Source: Palsa-1150 sp964531095 (GTDB lineage Bacteria; Myxococcota_A; Polyangia; Polyangiales; Polyangiaceae). From it: a stretch of DNA of 64,000 bases. Positions 32,603 to 40,531 of this stretch are shown one piece after another. The position numbers and the translations under genes were made by a program. Position 1 is the first letter of the stretch, and each line of letters starts with the position of its first letter. The DNA lies in assembly GCA_964531095.1 (NCBI GenBank), contig CAZHED010000004.1, positions 62,001 to 126,000 on the forward strand, in the 5' to 3' direction. The notes under the pieces are model-generated. The model saw only the letters and a list, made by a program, of their open reading frames with translations, was not told where the DNA came from and did not search any database.

Positions 32603-32962
32603 GTGGTGGAGCTCGCCCCCAGGGGCCTTCCATCGAAGCTCTACTACCGCATCGGCGAGGTTGCCGAGCTCGTGGGCGTCGAGCCCCACGTACTCCGGTA
32701 CTGGGAGCGGGAGTTTCGCACCATCCGCCCGACCAAGAGCGCCAAGGGCCAGCGCGTGTACTCGCGACGCGACGTAGAAAACCTGGTCCTCGTGCGGGGG
32801 CTCCTCTACGAGCAAGGATTCACGATTGCCGGGGCGAGAAAGAAACTGCAGGAGTCACGCCCCGGAAGGCGGCACGAAGCGAACCTGACGGAGAAGACGC
32901 GGGAGCGCCTTCTGGCCCTGCGCGCCGACGTCGAGGGACTCCTGGCCGAGCTGGCCAAGTAA
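32603..32962 (+). CDS. MerR-family transcriptional regulator
   Basis: The 119-residue protein has an N-terminal MerR winged helix-turn-helix. YYRIGEVAELVGVEPHVLRY followed by WEREFRTIRPTKSAKGQRVY and SRRDVENLVLVRGLLYEQGF is diagnostic, and a short C-terminal helix (TRERLLALRADVEGLLAELA) serves for dimerisation. No effector-binding domain or metal-binding cysteines are present, so it is the short type commonly linked to ihfA. The start is GTG at 32603, nine bases after the ihfA stop, so the two are probably one transcript. DNA target and inducer are unknown. Confidence 0.93.
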   Translation: MVELAPRGLPSKLYYRIGEVAELVGVEPHVLRYWEREFRTIRPTKSAKGQRVYSRRDVENLVLVRGLLYEQGFTIAGARKKLQESRPGRRHEANLTEKTRERLLALRADVEGLLAELAK

Positions 32963-33058
32963 GGCAGACGCCGGCCGGCGCGCGTCCGCCGAAGTGACGG
33001 GTCCCCCACGTGAAAACTTACGCTCGAGCCAAGAAGTGATACAACGCGCGCCCGACCA

Positions 33059-35131
33059 ATGCTCTGGCGCCGCTCGTACGTGGGTTTCTCGCTGGCGCTC
33101 GCGCCGCTCCTCGCACCGTCTTTCGCGCAGGCGCAGGGGGGCGCGCCCCCCCCCGCGGCCAGCGATGCGCCGAGCGCATCTCCTTCTTCCACGGCCTCGA
33201 GCCCTCCGGCTGCACAGCGCCCGTCGCTCATCCCCGACGCGCCCGCCTCGATCACGCCCACTCCGGCCGCTCCGCCGTCGATGGTCAACCCCGCGCACGA
33301 CCAGCAAGAGCTTGCGGCGCAAGGCACGCAGCGACCGGCGGGGGCAGGGGAGCTCCCGGGAAGCCCGCAGGACGTGTTCAGCGACGACTGGTGGGGCAAG
33401 GCCCGCCCCATCGTCGAGCTGCACGGCTACTTCCGAACGCGCGCCGAACTCTTTCACAACTTCTACCTCGGCCGCCACGGAAGCACGGCGCAGCAGACCA
33501 GCCCGGTCCAGGGAACCGACGGGCAGTTTCTCTTTCCGATCCCCGCCGACAATAGCTACCAGCTGCTCAACGGGACCCCGGTCACCGTCGCCGCGTGCGG
33601 CAGCGCGACGTCCACGGTCCTGAAACCATCGAGCCCGTGCTCGGACAAGACGATCGCCACGGCCAATCTGCGCCTGCGCCTGGACCCCGAGATCCACATC
33701 TCGGACAACCTGCGGATCCTCACGCAGATCAACCTGCTCGATAACCTCGTCCTCGGCTCGACCCCCGACTCGTACGCGATGCAGCCCGCGACGACGTCGA
33801 CGACCCAGAACAACGGACAGACGACGTACCCCACCGGCTACCAGCCGGCCGCGCCGAACGGGTACGCCCCGGTGGGCTTGCTCGCGACGACCCAGGGGCC
33901 GCCCACCGCCGGGATCAACGCGTGGACCAACTCGATCGACGTGCGCCGGGTGTGGGGCGAGTACATGACGCCCGTCGGCCAGCTCCGCTTCGGGCGCATG
34001 CCCGGGCACTGGGGCCTCGGCATGGTCGAGAACAGCGGGGACGGTCTCGACAGCGACTACCAGACGACGCTCGACCGGATCATGTTCGTGACCGGCCTCA
34101 AATCGATCGACCTCTACTTCGGCGGCGCGTGGGACTTCGTCTCCACCGGCGCCACGAGCGCGAACCCGTACACGATCTACGGCGGCCAGCCGTACAACAC
34201 GTGCAACCTCTGCAACGTCAACGAGTGGGCCGCCTTCATCGCCCACAAGACGAACCCCGATCTACAGCGGCTGTCGCTGTCGCGGGGCGACATCGTGCTC
34301 AACGGCGGGCTCTACACCGTGTTCCGTTCGCAGTACGTCGACGTGCCGCCGGGCAGCACCCCGCAGACGACGGACTTCTCGTCGACGACGGCCCTCGAGC
34401 CGCGCCAGGCGTGGACGCTCACCCCGGACATTTGGGTGCAGCTTCTCTGGCAAAAGCTCCGGATCGAAGCGGAAGTGGCGACGATTCAAGGCCAAATCGG
34501 GTACATGACGGGCGTCAATCAGAACGCGAACAACCCGATCAGCATCCAGCAATACGGCGTCGCGGCGCAGAGCGAGTACCGCGCCATCGAAGACAAGCTC
34601 CGGCTGCAGTTCGGGTTCGGGTGGGCGAGCGGCGACCCGTGGGCGACCACCCTCGCCGCGCCGAACGGCCTACGGACCGAGGCCAACCAGTCCGGCCCCA
34701 TGGCAACGTTCCAGTTTCACCCCGACTACCGCGTCGACCTCATCTTTTACCGGCACATCTTGTCGCGGGTCGAGGGTTCGTATTATTTCCGGCCGAGCGT
34801 CGACTACGACTTCATCCGGCACGCCGACGGCGAGAAGCTCGGCGGAGGCGCTGCGGTCATCTGGAGCCGCGCGAGCGAATTCGTGCAGTCGCCCGGACAC
34901 GGGAGCGACCTCGGGGTGGAGCTCGACGCGACGCTCTATTACCAGTCGAAGGACGGCTCGCTCAACGACGATCCCAACAAGATCGGCGGCTTTTACACGA
35001 TGCTCCAGTACGGCGTCTTCTTCCCCCTCGGGGGCCTGTCGTACTTGCCCGGCGAAGTGACCGTTCCGGGCTTCGACGCGGGCCTCTCCGCCGCGCAGAC
35101 CGCGCGCCTCGTGCTCGGAATCGTGTTCTGA
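33059..35131 (+). CDS. TIGR04551-like outer-membrane protein
   Basis: A signal peptide (cleavage near SFAQAQG) is followed by a Pro/Ser/Ala-rich linker (about 25-95). From there, long stretches of alternating polar and hydrophobic residues run to the end, typical of a large outer-membrane barrel, for example GKARPIVELHGYFRTRAELF, QLRFGRMPGHWGLGMVENSG, YRAIEDKLRLQFGFGWASGD and VDLIFYRHILSRVEGSYYFR. It ends with a hydrophobic strand finishing LVLGIVF, suitable for BAM recognition. I believe it belongs to the myxobacterial TIGR04551 family, whose function is unknown; this is from memory. The small lipoprotein gene starts 43 bases downstream. A channel for saccharides or a scaffold are both possible. 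Confidence 0.78.
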   Translation: MLWRRSYVGFSLALAPLLAPSFAQAQGGAPPPAASDAPSASPSSTASSPPAAQRPSLIPDAPASITPTPAAPPSMVNPAHDQQELAAQGTQRPAGAGELPGSPQDVFSDDWWGKARPIVELHGYFRTRAELFHNFYLGRHGSTAQQTSPVQGTDGQFLFPIPADNSYQLLNGTPVTVAACGSATSTVLKPSSPCSDKTIATANLRLRLDPEIHISDNLRILTQINLLDNLVLGSTPDSYAMQPATTSTTQNNGQTTYPTGYQPAAPNGYAPVGLLATTQGPPTAGINAWTNSIDVRRVWGEYMTPVGQLRFGRMPGHWGLGMVENSGDGLDSDYQTTLDRIMFVTGLKSIDLYFGGAWDFVSTGATSANPYTIYGGQPYNTCNLCNVNEWAAFIAHKTNPDLQRLSLSRGDIVLNGGLYTVFRSQYVDVPPGSTPQTTDFSSTTALEPRQAWTLTPDIWVQLLWQKLRIEAEVATIQGQIGYMTGVNQNANNPISIQQYGVAAQSEYRAIEDKLRLQFGFGWASGDPWATTLAAPNGLRTEANQSGPMATFQFHPDYRVDLIFYRHILSRVEGSYYFRPSVDYDFIRHADGEKLGGGAAVIWSRASEFVQSPGHGSDLGVELDATLYYQSKDGSLNDDPNKIGGFYTMLQYGVFFPLGGLSYLPGEVTVPGFDAGLSAAQTARLVLGIVF

Positions 35132-35174
35132 GAGGCACGACGTGCGGCAGGTGCGCGCGCTATGCTTGGTCGTC

Positions 35175-35672
35175 ATGCGACGTTCTATGGCGCTCTGCCT
35201 CTTTGCCGCGATGCCCTTCCTCGGCTGCAGTGACGCGCCCCAGACCGTACAAGGCGGTGAGCCCCTCACGGTCGACCCATGCGCGCCCAACGGATCCCAC
35301 AGCGGCAACCGCTGGCAGGATCTCTACGCGTGCTACTTCGGTCCGAGCGGTACGGCGAGCTGCGGGTCGCAGGGTACCAGCTGCCACGCCACGGCGAAGT
35401 CCTTGGGCGCGGTGATTGGCCTCAACCTCGCGTACAAGTTCGTTTGCGGCCCCACGCCTGGGGCGTGCTGGCAGGGGCTGATCGACTCGATGGCGGTCCC
35501 GGCCGGCGGGGCGGCCGACCCGACCAGCACCGTCTTCTACAGCGCGCTTCGTAAGGGACCCCAGGGCCCCAACGATCCCCCCCAAATGCCACTTAACTCG
35601 CCCTATACGTTCTCACCAGCCGCCCTCGCGCAGATTTCCGCGTGGATTCAGCAGGGCGCGAAGAACAACTGA
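35175..35672 (+). CDS. Small Cys-containing lipoprotein of unknown function
   Basis: The ATG at 35175 opens a 165-residue protein with signal RRSMALCLFAAMPFLGCSDA, where FLGC is a lipobox. A GTG at 35142 would add 11 residues. The mature part includes YACYFGPSGTASCGSQGTSC followed by His-Ala-Thr, which gives C-x6-CH instead of the normal CxxCH haem motif, and VCGPTPGACWQGLID with two further cysteines. Disulfide-stabilised or metal/haem-binding folds are both possible. The C-terminal segment QMPLNSPYTFSPAALAQISA resembles the end of myxobacterial proteins that carry cytochrome-like segments. The stop TGA overlaps the ATG of the NtrC-type regulator (TGATG), so expression of the two is coupled. 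I recognise no named family. Confidence 0.75.
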   Translation: MRRSMALCLFAAMPFLGCSDAPQTVQGGEPLTVDPCAPNGSHSGNRWQDLYACYFGPSGTASCGSQGTSCHATAKSLGAVIGLNLAYKFVCGPTPGACWQGLIDSMAVPAGGAADPTSTVFYSALRKGPQGPNDPPQMPLNSPYTFSPAALAQISAWIQQGAKNN

Positions 35673-37033
35673 TGGCGAAAATTCTGATCGTCGACGACCA
35701 GCGCAACATGCGCACGACTCTGGCCATGATGCTGCGCGGGGCCAGCTACGAAGTCGACGAAGCCGCCGACGGCGAGCAAGGCGCGGACCGCGGGGCGACC
35801 GGCGCGTACGACGTCGTTCTGACCGATCTGCGGATGGGGACCAAAGACGGAATCGACGTCCTTCGCGCGACCAAAGACTCGCATCCGTTGACCGAAGTCA
35901 TCTTGATGACGGCCTACGGCACGATCGAGAGCGCAGTCGAAGCGATGCGCCTCGGCGCGTTCGACTACATCCAGAAGCCGTTCACCGAGCAGGAGCTGCT
36001 CGTCAAAGTCGCCAAGGCCCTCGACAACCGCCGCCTCGCCGGAGAAGTGACGTTTCTGGCGACGGAGTTCAAAGATCGCTACCGGTTCGAGAACATCATC
36101 GGCCGATCGAGGGGGGTGCGCGAAGTACTCGGGCGCATCGTGCGCATCGCGCCCACAGACGCGATCGTTCTCATCACCGGCGAGAGCGGCACCGGCAAAG
36201 AGCTCGTTGCCAAGGCGATCCACGCGAACAGCAAGCGGGGCGAGCGCCCGTTCGTTCCGGTCAACTGCGCCGCGATCACCGAGACGCTGCTCGAGAGTGA
36301 GCTCTTCGGGCACGCGAAAGGCTCGTTCACGGGCGCGGTCAGCGCGCGCAAAGGGCTCTTCGAAGAAGCCGACGGCGGGACGTTCTTCTTCGACGAGATC
36401 GCCGAGACGCCCATCACGTTTCAGGCCAAGCTGCTTCGAGCGATCCAGGAGAACGAGATCCGCCGCGTCGGAGAGAACAAGCCGATCCACGTCAACGTGC
36501 GGATCATCGCCGCGACCAACCAGGACCTTCTCATCGCGGTCGCCGAGAAGCGATTCCGGCAAGACCTCTATTACCGGCTCAACGTCGCGCGCTTCCAGCT
36601 TCCGCCGCTCCGCGAGCGGCGCGAAGACATCGCGGATCTCCTCAGCTACTTCCTCGAGAAGTACTCGCGCAAGATGGGCGTTCGCCCGCGGTTGCACGAC
36701 AACATGGCCGAGGCGCTGGCCCACTACGATTTCCCTGGCAACATCCGCGAGCTCGAGCACATGATCGAGCAGGCGGTCGCCCTCGTGCAGAACGGCGTCA
36801 TCACGGCGGACGACCTCTTGCCGCCGCCGTCGCTGACCGCGCCGTTCGCGTCCACCAACCATGGCGGCCGCTCGCTCTCGGACGTGGTCGACGCCGCGGA
36901 GCGCTCGGCCATCGAGGGCGCCTTGCGCGAGAGCGAGGGCAGCCGCGAGCGGGCGGCGGAAGTGCTCAATATTTCGCCCACGACCCTCTGGCGAAAAATG
37001 ACCCGGTTGGGGATCGTCTTCGACAGTCGCTAG
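35672..37033 (+). CDS. Sigma-54-dependent response regulator (NtrC family)
   Basis: The 453-residue protein has a receiver (1-120; acidic pair in ILIVDDQRN, phospho-acceptor D52 in VVLTDLRMG, lysine in YIQKPF). An AAA+ sigma-54 activator domain follows (about 140-380: Walker A GESGTGKE, sigma-54 contact loop GSFTGA, Walker B GGTFFFDEI, arginine-finger region and FPGNIRELEHMIEQ). A Fis-type helix-turn-helix completes it (SRERAAEVLNISPTTLWRKM). The contact loop reads GSFTGA rather than GAFTGA, a tolerated variant. It should oligomerise on phosphorylation and open sigma-54 promoters. No histidine kinase is adjacent, so its partner is elsewhere. The start ATG at 35672 overlaps the stop of the lipoprotein gene. 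Its targets are unknown. Confidence 0.95.
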   Translation: MAKILIVDDQRNMRTTLAMMLRGASYEVDEAADGEQGADRGATGAYDVVLTDLRMGTKDGIDVLRATKDSHPLTEVILMTAYGTIESAVEAMRLGAFDYIQKPFTEQELLVKVAKALDNRRLAGEVTFLATEFKDRYRFENIIGRSRGVREVLGRIVRIAPTDAIVLITGESGTGKELVAKAIHANSKRGERPFVPVNCAAITETLLESELFGHAKGSFTGAVSARKGLFEEADGGTFFFDEIAETPITFQAKLLRAIQENEIRRVGENKPIHVNVRIIAATNQDLLIAVAEKRFRQDLYYRLNVARFQLPPLRERREDIADLLSYFLEKYSRKMGVRPRLHDNMAEALAHYDFPGNIRELEHMIEQAVALVQNGVITADDLLPPPSLTAPFASTNHGGRSLSDVVDAAERSAIEGALRESEGSRERAAEVLNISPTTLWRKMTRLGIVFDSR

Positions 37034-37050
37034 AGGCCAGCACGGGCCTC
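37033..37050 (+). terminator. Hairpin directly after the NtrC-type gene
   Basis: GAGGCC at 37033-37038 and GGCCTC at 37045-37050 form a 6-bp GC stem around a 6-base loop. It begins on the last base of the regulator's stop codon. No T-run follows, so it may act with Rho or only as a 3' stabiliser. Confidence 0.35.
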
Positions 37051-37081
37051 GGGGCAGCGGCAGCCGACGGGAGAGGATGAG

Positions 37082-37214
37082 CCGCCAGGACGCCAGGAGC
37101 GCCAGGGGATTGAAGGAGCCAGCAAGCAAGGTCGAGGCAGTGGCCTTGGCCCTCCTCCGTACCTGTCCATCTCACTGACCTCTCTCACCCTGGCGTCCCT
37201 GGCGCTCCTGGCGG
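37082..37214. repeat. Imperfect inverted repeat in the 446-base gap after the NtrC-type gene
   Basis: The gap 37034-37479 holds no convincing gene. CCGCCAGGACGCCAGGAGCG (from 37082) and, on the opposite strand, CCGCCAGGAGCGCCAGGGAC (from about 37214 going down) are near-identical 26-base arms about 82 bases apart, themselves built from short CGCCAGG-type direct repeats. The left arm is preceded and the right arm followed by GAGAG-type sequence in mirror orientation. The arrangement could fold as a long hairpin in RNA or mark a small non-coding repeat element. The remaining 260 bases of the gap, up to the receiver gene, show nothing else that I recognise. Confidence 0.6.
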
Positions 37215-37479
37215 TTCTCTCATTGGCGTGGGGCCCCCTGCTCGGCGGCCAGTTAGCCTGCAATCGTGCATGTATGAACGGGTGCGCTTCAAACCTGAAA
37301 CGGGACAGCACGCTCGGGAACCTGGCCGCTTGGCAGGAATATTCGGAAACCGGCACAAACGTCACACTCGGACCCCCGGAGCCATAGACGGCACACCCCT
37401 TGCTGTGTAGGACGGCGTAGGTAAGACCGGGCGCCATCGGCGACGGCGGCTCTCTCGCCGAGACTTGGGAAAGAATAAC

Positions 37480-37839
37480 GTGCAGCCTCGTATCTTGGTG
37501 GTCGATGACGAAGCGAACCACGCTCGCGTCATGGCGATTGGTTTGCGAAGCGAGGGATTCGAGGTGGAGACCGTGTCGAACGCCGACGGAGCGCTGGCGG
37601 TGCTCTCCACGGGGCCGTTCGACCTTGCCATCGTCGACCTCATGATGCCCGGCACCAACGGCATTCAGCTCGCCCGGATGGTTCGCGATCAACACCCCCA
37701 CCTGCGCGTGGTGCTGACCAGCGCGTATCATCTGAGCGAGCCCCAGCTCTCGCGCGCCGACTGCGGCGCTGTCGGCTTCGTGCCGAAGCCGTTCGACCTG
37801 ACCGAGCTCGCTCGATTCCTCAAGGCCAAGCTTTCGTAG
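37480..37839 (+). CDS. Stand-alone receiver-domain response regulator
   Basis: The 119-residue protein is a complete receiver and nothing else. It has the acidic pair in RILVVDDEANH, phospho-acceptor D53 in LAIVDLMMPGTNG, the switch threonine region (VVLTSAYHL) and the conserved lysine in GFVPKPFDLTELA. Single-domain receivers usually act by binding a partner or as phosphate shuttles. I start at the GTG at 37480, which has GGGAAAG upstream; a TTG at 37465 would add 5 residues. It is the last gene before the 21-bp tandem array: 9 bases separate its stop from the first unit. No kinase is adjacent. Confidence 0.86.
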   Translation: MQPRILVVDDEANHARVMAIGLRSEGFEVETVSNADGALAVLSTGPFDLAIVDLMMPGTNGIQLARMVRDQHPHLRVVLTSAYHLSEPQLSRADCGAVGFVPKPFDLTELARFLKAKLS

Positions 37840-37848
37840 CGGAGCGAC

Positions 37849-38226
37849 GAGCCAAGGACGCGGGCGGCCAAGCCAAGGTCGCCGGCGGCCGAGCCAAGGA
37901 CGCGGGCGGCCGAGCCAAGGTCGCCGGCGGCCGAGCCAAGGTCGCGGGCGGCCGAGCCAAGGACGCGGGCAGACGAGCCAAGGTCGCGAGCGGCCGAGCC
38001 AAGGACGCGGGCAGACGAGTCAAGGTCGCGAGCGGCCGAGCCAAGGTCGCGGGCGGCCGAGCCAAGGACGCGGGCGGCCGAGCCAAGGACGCGGGCAGAC
38101 GAGTCAAGGTCGCGAGCGGCCGAGTCAAGGTCGCGAGCGGCCGAGCCAAGGACGCCGGCGGCCGAGCCAAGGACGCCGGCGGCCGAGCCAAGGTCGCGGG
38201 CGGCCGAGCCAAGGTCGCGAGCGGGA
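37849..38226. repeat. Tandem array: 18 copies of a 21-bp unit
   Basis: Eighteen back-to-back 21-bp units match GAGCCAAGGwCGCsrGCGGC plus a final C. The units differ mainly at unit positions 4 (C/T), 10 (A/T), 14 (G/C), 15 (G/A), 18 (G/A) and 20 (C/A). Seventeen keep the frame exactly and the last is slightly diverged at its end. Because 21 is a multiple of three, several frames stay open through the array. On the plus strand one reads AKDAGGR/AKVAGGR heptads and ends with TAA at 38238-38240; the minus strand reads PATLARP-type heptads. The variable positions are spread over codon positions in every frame, which argues against protein-level selection. The array fills the space between the receiver gene and queA. 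Confidence 0.93.
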
Positions 38227-38255
38227 CAGACACGCTATAAGCCCGCCTCGGCTGC

Positions 38256-39365
38256 ATGCGCGTCGACGCGTTCCACTACGACCTTCCCCCTGAGCTCATC
38301 GCCCAACGACCCTCGCCGGATCGCGAGCTCGCGCGGCTGATGACGTTGGCTCCGCACGACAGCGCGCCCGAGCACCGGCGCATGGCGGATCTCCCCGGCC
38401 TCTTGCCGTTCGGCGCGCTGGTCGTGGTCAACGATACCCGCGTGATCCCGGCGCGCCTGCTCGGTCGACGGCGCGAGACGGGCGGCCGGGTCGAAGTCTT
38501 GCTCGTTCGGCGCGTTGGTCTGCGCGCGGTCGAAGTGGCGCCCGGCGACGTACGTCCCGCCGAGGTGTGGAGCGCCCTCGGCAAAGGGAGCAAGGCCCTG
38601 AAGTTCGGCACGGACATCGAAGTTCAACCACCGCCGGGACACGAGCGAGATCTGATGGTCCGCCTGCTCCGCCGCACGGAAGAAGACGGCCTGCTCGAAG
38701 TCGCCCTCTGGACGACCTCCGGCAGGCCGATCGACGACGCGTTGCGCGACTCGGGGAGCGTTCCCCTTCCGCCGTACATCAAGCGTGAGGCCGAGGCCGA
38801 GGACACGCACCGCTACCAGACGGTCTACGCCCGGCACGACGGTGCGGTCGCCGCGCCGACCGCCGGCCTGCACCTGACCAACGCGATGATCGGGCAGCTC
38901 GCGGTCCGCGGCTGCGAAATGGCGAGCGTGACCTTGCACGTCGGCCTCGGTACCTTCCGGCCGGTGACGGTCGAAGACCTCGATTCGCACCGGATGCACG
39001 CCGAGGACTTCATCGTCTCGCAGTCGACCGCCGATGCCGTGGCGGGCGCCCGACGGAGAGGAGCCCCGGTGATCGCCATCGGCACGACGACCGTGCGCGC
39101 GCTCGAGAGCGCCGCCGATCCCGAGCGCCCCGGGCACGTGCTCCCCGCTACCGGCGAGACGCGCCTGCTCGTTCAGCCGGGGTATCCGTGGCGAGTCGTC
39201 GACGGCCTTCTCACGAACTTCCACTTGCCGCGTTCGACCCTGATGGCGCTCGTGTGCGCGTTCGGTGGCACCGAGCGCGTGCTCGCGGCGTACGACCTCG
39301 CGGTGCGCGAGCAGTATCGGTTCTTCTCGTACGGCGACGGGATGCTGCTCTGGAGAGCGACGTGA
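38256..39365 (+). CDS. queA: S-adenosylmethionine:tRNA ribosyltransferase-isomerase QueA
   Basis: QueA transfers and rearranges the ribosyl part of SAM onto preQ1 in tRNA, giving epoxyqueuosine at position 34. The 369-residue protein has the family motifs FHYDLPPELIAQRPSPDREL, VVNDTRVIPARLLGRR, PLPPYIKREAEAEDTHRYQT, VAAPTAGLHLTNAMI, VTLHVGLGTFRPV and NFHLPRSTLMALVCAFGGTE. The start ATG at 38256 lies 29 bases after the tandem array. Its stop overlaps the start of tgt (GTGA), so queuosine synthesis steps are coupled here. No later enzyme (queG/queH) or preQ1 biosynthesis gene is in the window. Confidence 0.97.
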   Translation: MRVDAFHYDLPPELIAQRPSPDRELARLMTLAPHDSAPEHRRMADLPGLLPFGALVVVNDTRVIPARLLGRRRETGGRVEVLLVRRVGLRAVEVAPGDVRPAEVWSALGKGSKALKFGTDIEVQPPPGHERDLMVRLLRRTEEDGLLEVALWTTSGRPIDDALRDSGSVPLPPYIKREAEAEDTHRYQTVYARHDGAVAAPTAGLHLTNAMIGQLAVRGCEMASVTLHVGLGTFRPVTVEDLDSHRMHAEDFIVSQSTADAVAGARRRGAPVIAIGTTTVRALESAADPERPGHVLPATGETRLLVQPGYPWRVVDGLLTNFHLPRSTLMALVCAFGGTERVLAAYDLAVREQYRFFSYGDGMLLWRAT

Positions 39366-40531
39366 CGCCGCGCGCCGCGGGCTTTGCCTTCCGGGTGATC
39401 GCGCGCGACGGCCGCGCGAGGCGGGCGGTCCTGACGACTCCGCACGGCGACGTCGAGACGCCCACGTTCATGCCGGTGGGAACCCAGGGGAGCGTGAAGA
39501 CGCTGACCCCCGAGGACGTCGCGTCGACGGGGGCGCGCGTCGTGCTTGGCAACACGTACCATCTGATGTTGCGGCCGGGCGCGGACACGATCGCCCGGCT
39601 GGGCGGGCTGCACGCGTTCACGCGATGGCCGCATCCGATGCTCACCGACTCGGGCGGTTTTCAGGCGTACTCGCTCGCGGCGGCCGCCAAGCAGCCGCTG
39701 GTCGACGCCGCCGAAGAGGGCTTCACGTTCAAGTCGCACCTCGATGGGTCGACGCACGTGCTGACGCCGGAGAGCGCCGTGCGGGTGCAAGCGCGGATTG
39801 GCGCCGACATCCAGATGCAGCTCGACGTATGTCCGCCCGCCGACTCCACGCGCGCCGCGGTCGAAGCCGCCGTGGCGCGCACCACGCGATGGGCGAAGCG
39901 AGCGCTGGCCGAGCCGCGTCCGTCCGGCCAGGCGCTCTTCGGCATCGTGCAGGGCGCCTGCTTCGCCGATCTGCGCCGGGCCCACGCCGACGAGCTCGGG
40001 GCGCTGCCGTTCGACGGGCTCGCCCTCGGCGGCTTCTCCGTGGGCGAGCCGATCGAGCGAATGTACGAAACGCTCCTCGACGTCGCGCCCGCGCTCGACC
40101 CGGAACGCCCTCGCTACTTGATGGGCGTGGGCACGCCGCGCGACCTCCTGACCGCCATCGGCGCGGGAGTAGACATGTTCGACTGCGTTCTGCCGACCCG
40201 CAACGCGCGCAACGGCCAGGCGCTCACGCGCTCGGGCACGATCGTCATCAAACAGGCCCGCTGGCACGACGACCCTCGCCCGATCGACGAACGCTGCTCG
40301 TGCGCCTGCTGCCGGGTCGGCTATTCGCGCGCCTATCTTCGACACCTGTACGTCGCCGGCGAGATCCTGAGCTTGCGACTGCTCTCTTTGCACAACTTGC
40401 ACTGGTACGGCGAGCTCGTGTCCGGGGCGCGCGACGCGATCAGCCGGGGCGCATTCGCACCGTGGGCGCGCGACGTGTCGTCGTCCCTCGGCGGAGCCGC
40501 GGAGGCACCGGAACTGTCAGACGCTTTGTAG
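39362..40531 (+). CDS. tgt: Queuine/preQ1 tRNA-guanine transglycosylase Tgt
   Basis: Tgt exchanges guanine 34 of Asp/Asn/His/Tyr tRNAs for the queuosine precursor preQ1. Starting at GTG 39362 the 389-residue protein has the substrate-binding LTDSGGFQAYSL, the general base region around FGIVQGACFADLR, LALGGFSVGEP, the catalytic-aspartate region GVDMFDCVLPTRNARNGQAL, and the zinc site CSCACCRVGYSRAYLRHLY (three cysteines and a histidine). It overlaps queA by 4 bases. The same frame is open upstream to 39188, but that part lies entirely inside queA. Its 3' end overlaps the opposing lipid-kinase-like gene by 15 bases. Confidence 0.97.
   Translation: MTPRAAGFAFRVIARDGRARRAVLTTPHGDVETPTFMPVGTQGSVKTLTPEDVASTGARVVLGNTYHLMLRPGADTIARLGGLHAFTRWPHPMLTDSGGFQAYSLAAAAKQPLVDAAEEGFTFKSHLDGSTHVLTPESAVRVQARIGADIQMQLDVCPPADSTRAAVEAAVARTTRWAKRALAEPRPSGQALFGIVQGACFADLRRAHADELGALPFDGLALGGFSVGEPIERMYETLLDVAPALDPERPRYLMGVGTPRDLLTAIGAGVDMFDCVLPTRNARNGQALTRSGTIVIKQARWHDDPRPIDERCSCACCRVGYSRAYLRHLYVAGEILSLRLLSLHNLHWYGELVSGARDAISRGAFAPWARDVSSSLGGAAEAPELSDAL

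Noticed and set aside
37820..38257. A 145-residue minus-strand frame made of PATLARP heptads over the 21-bp array
   Set aside because: It is a consequence of a repeat length divisible by three. Variation is not concentrated at third codon positions, and there is no ribosome-binding site or family.
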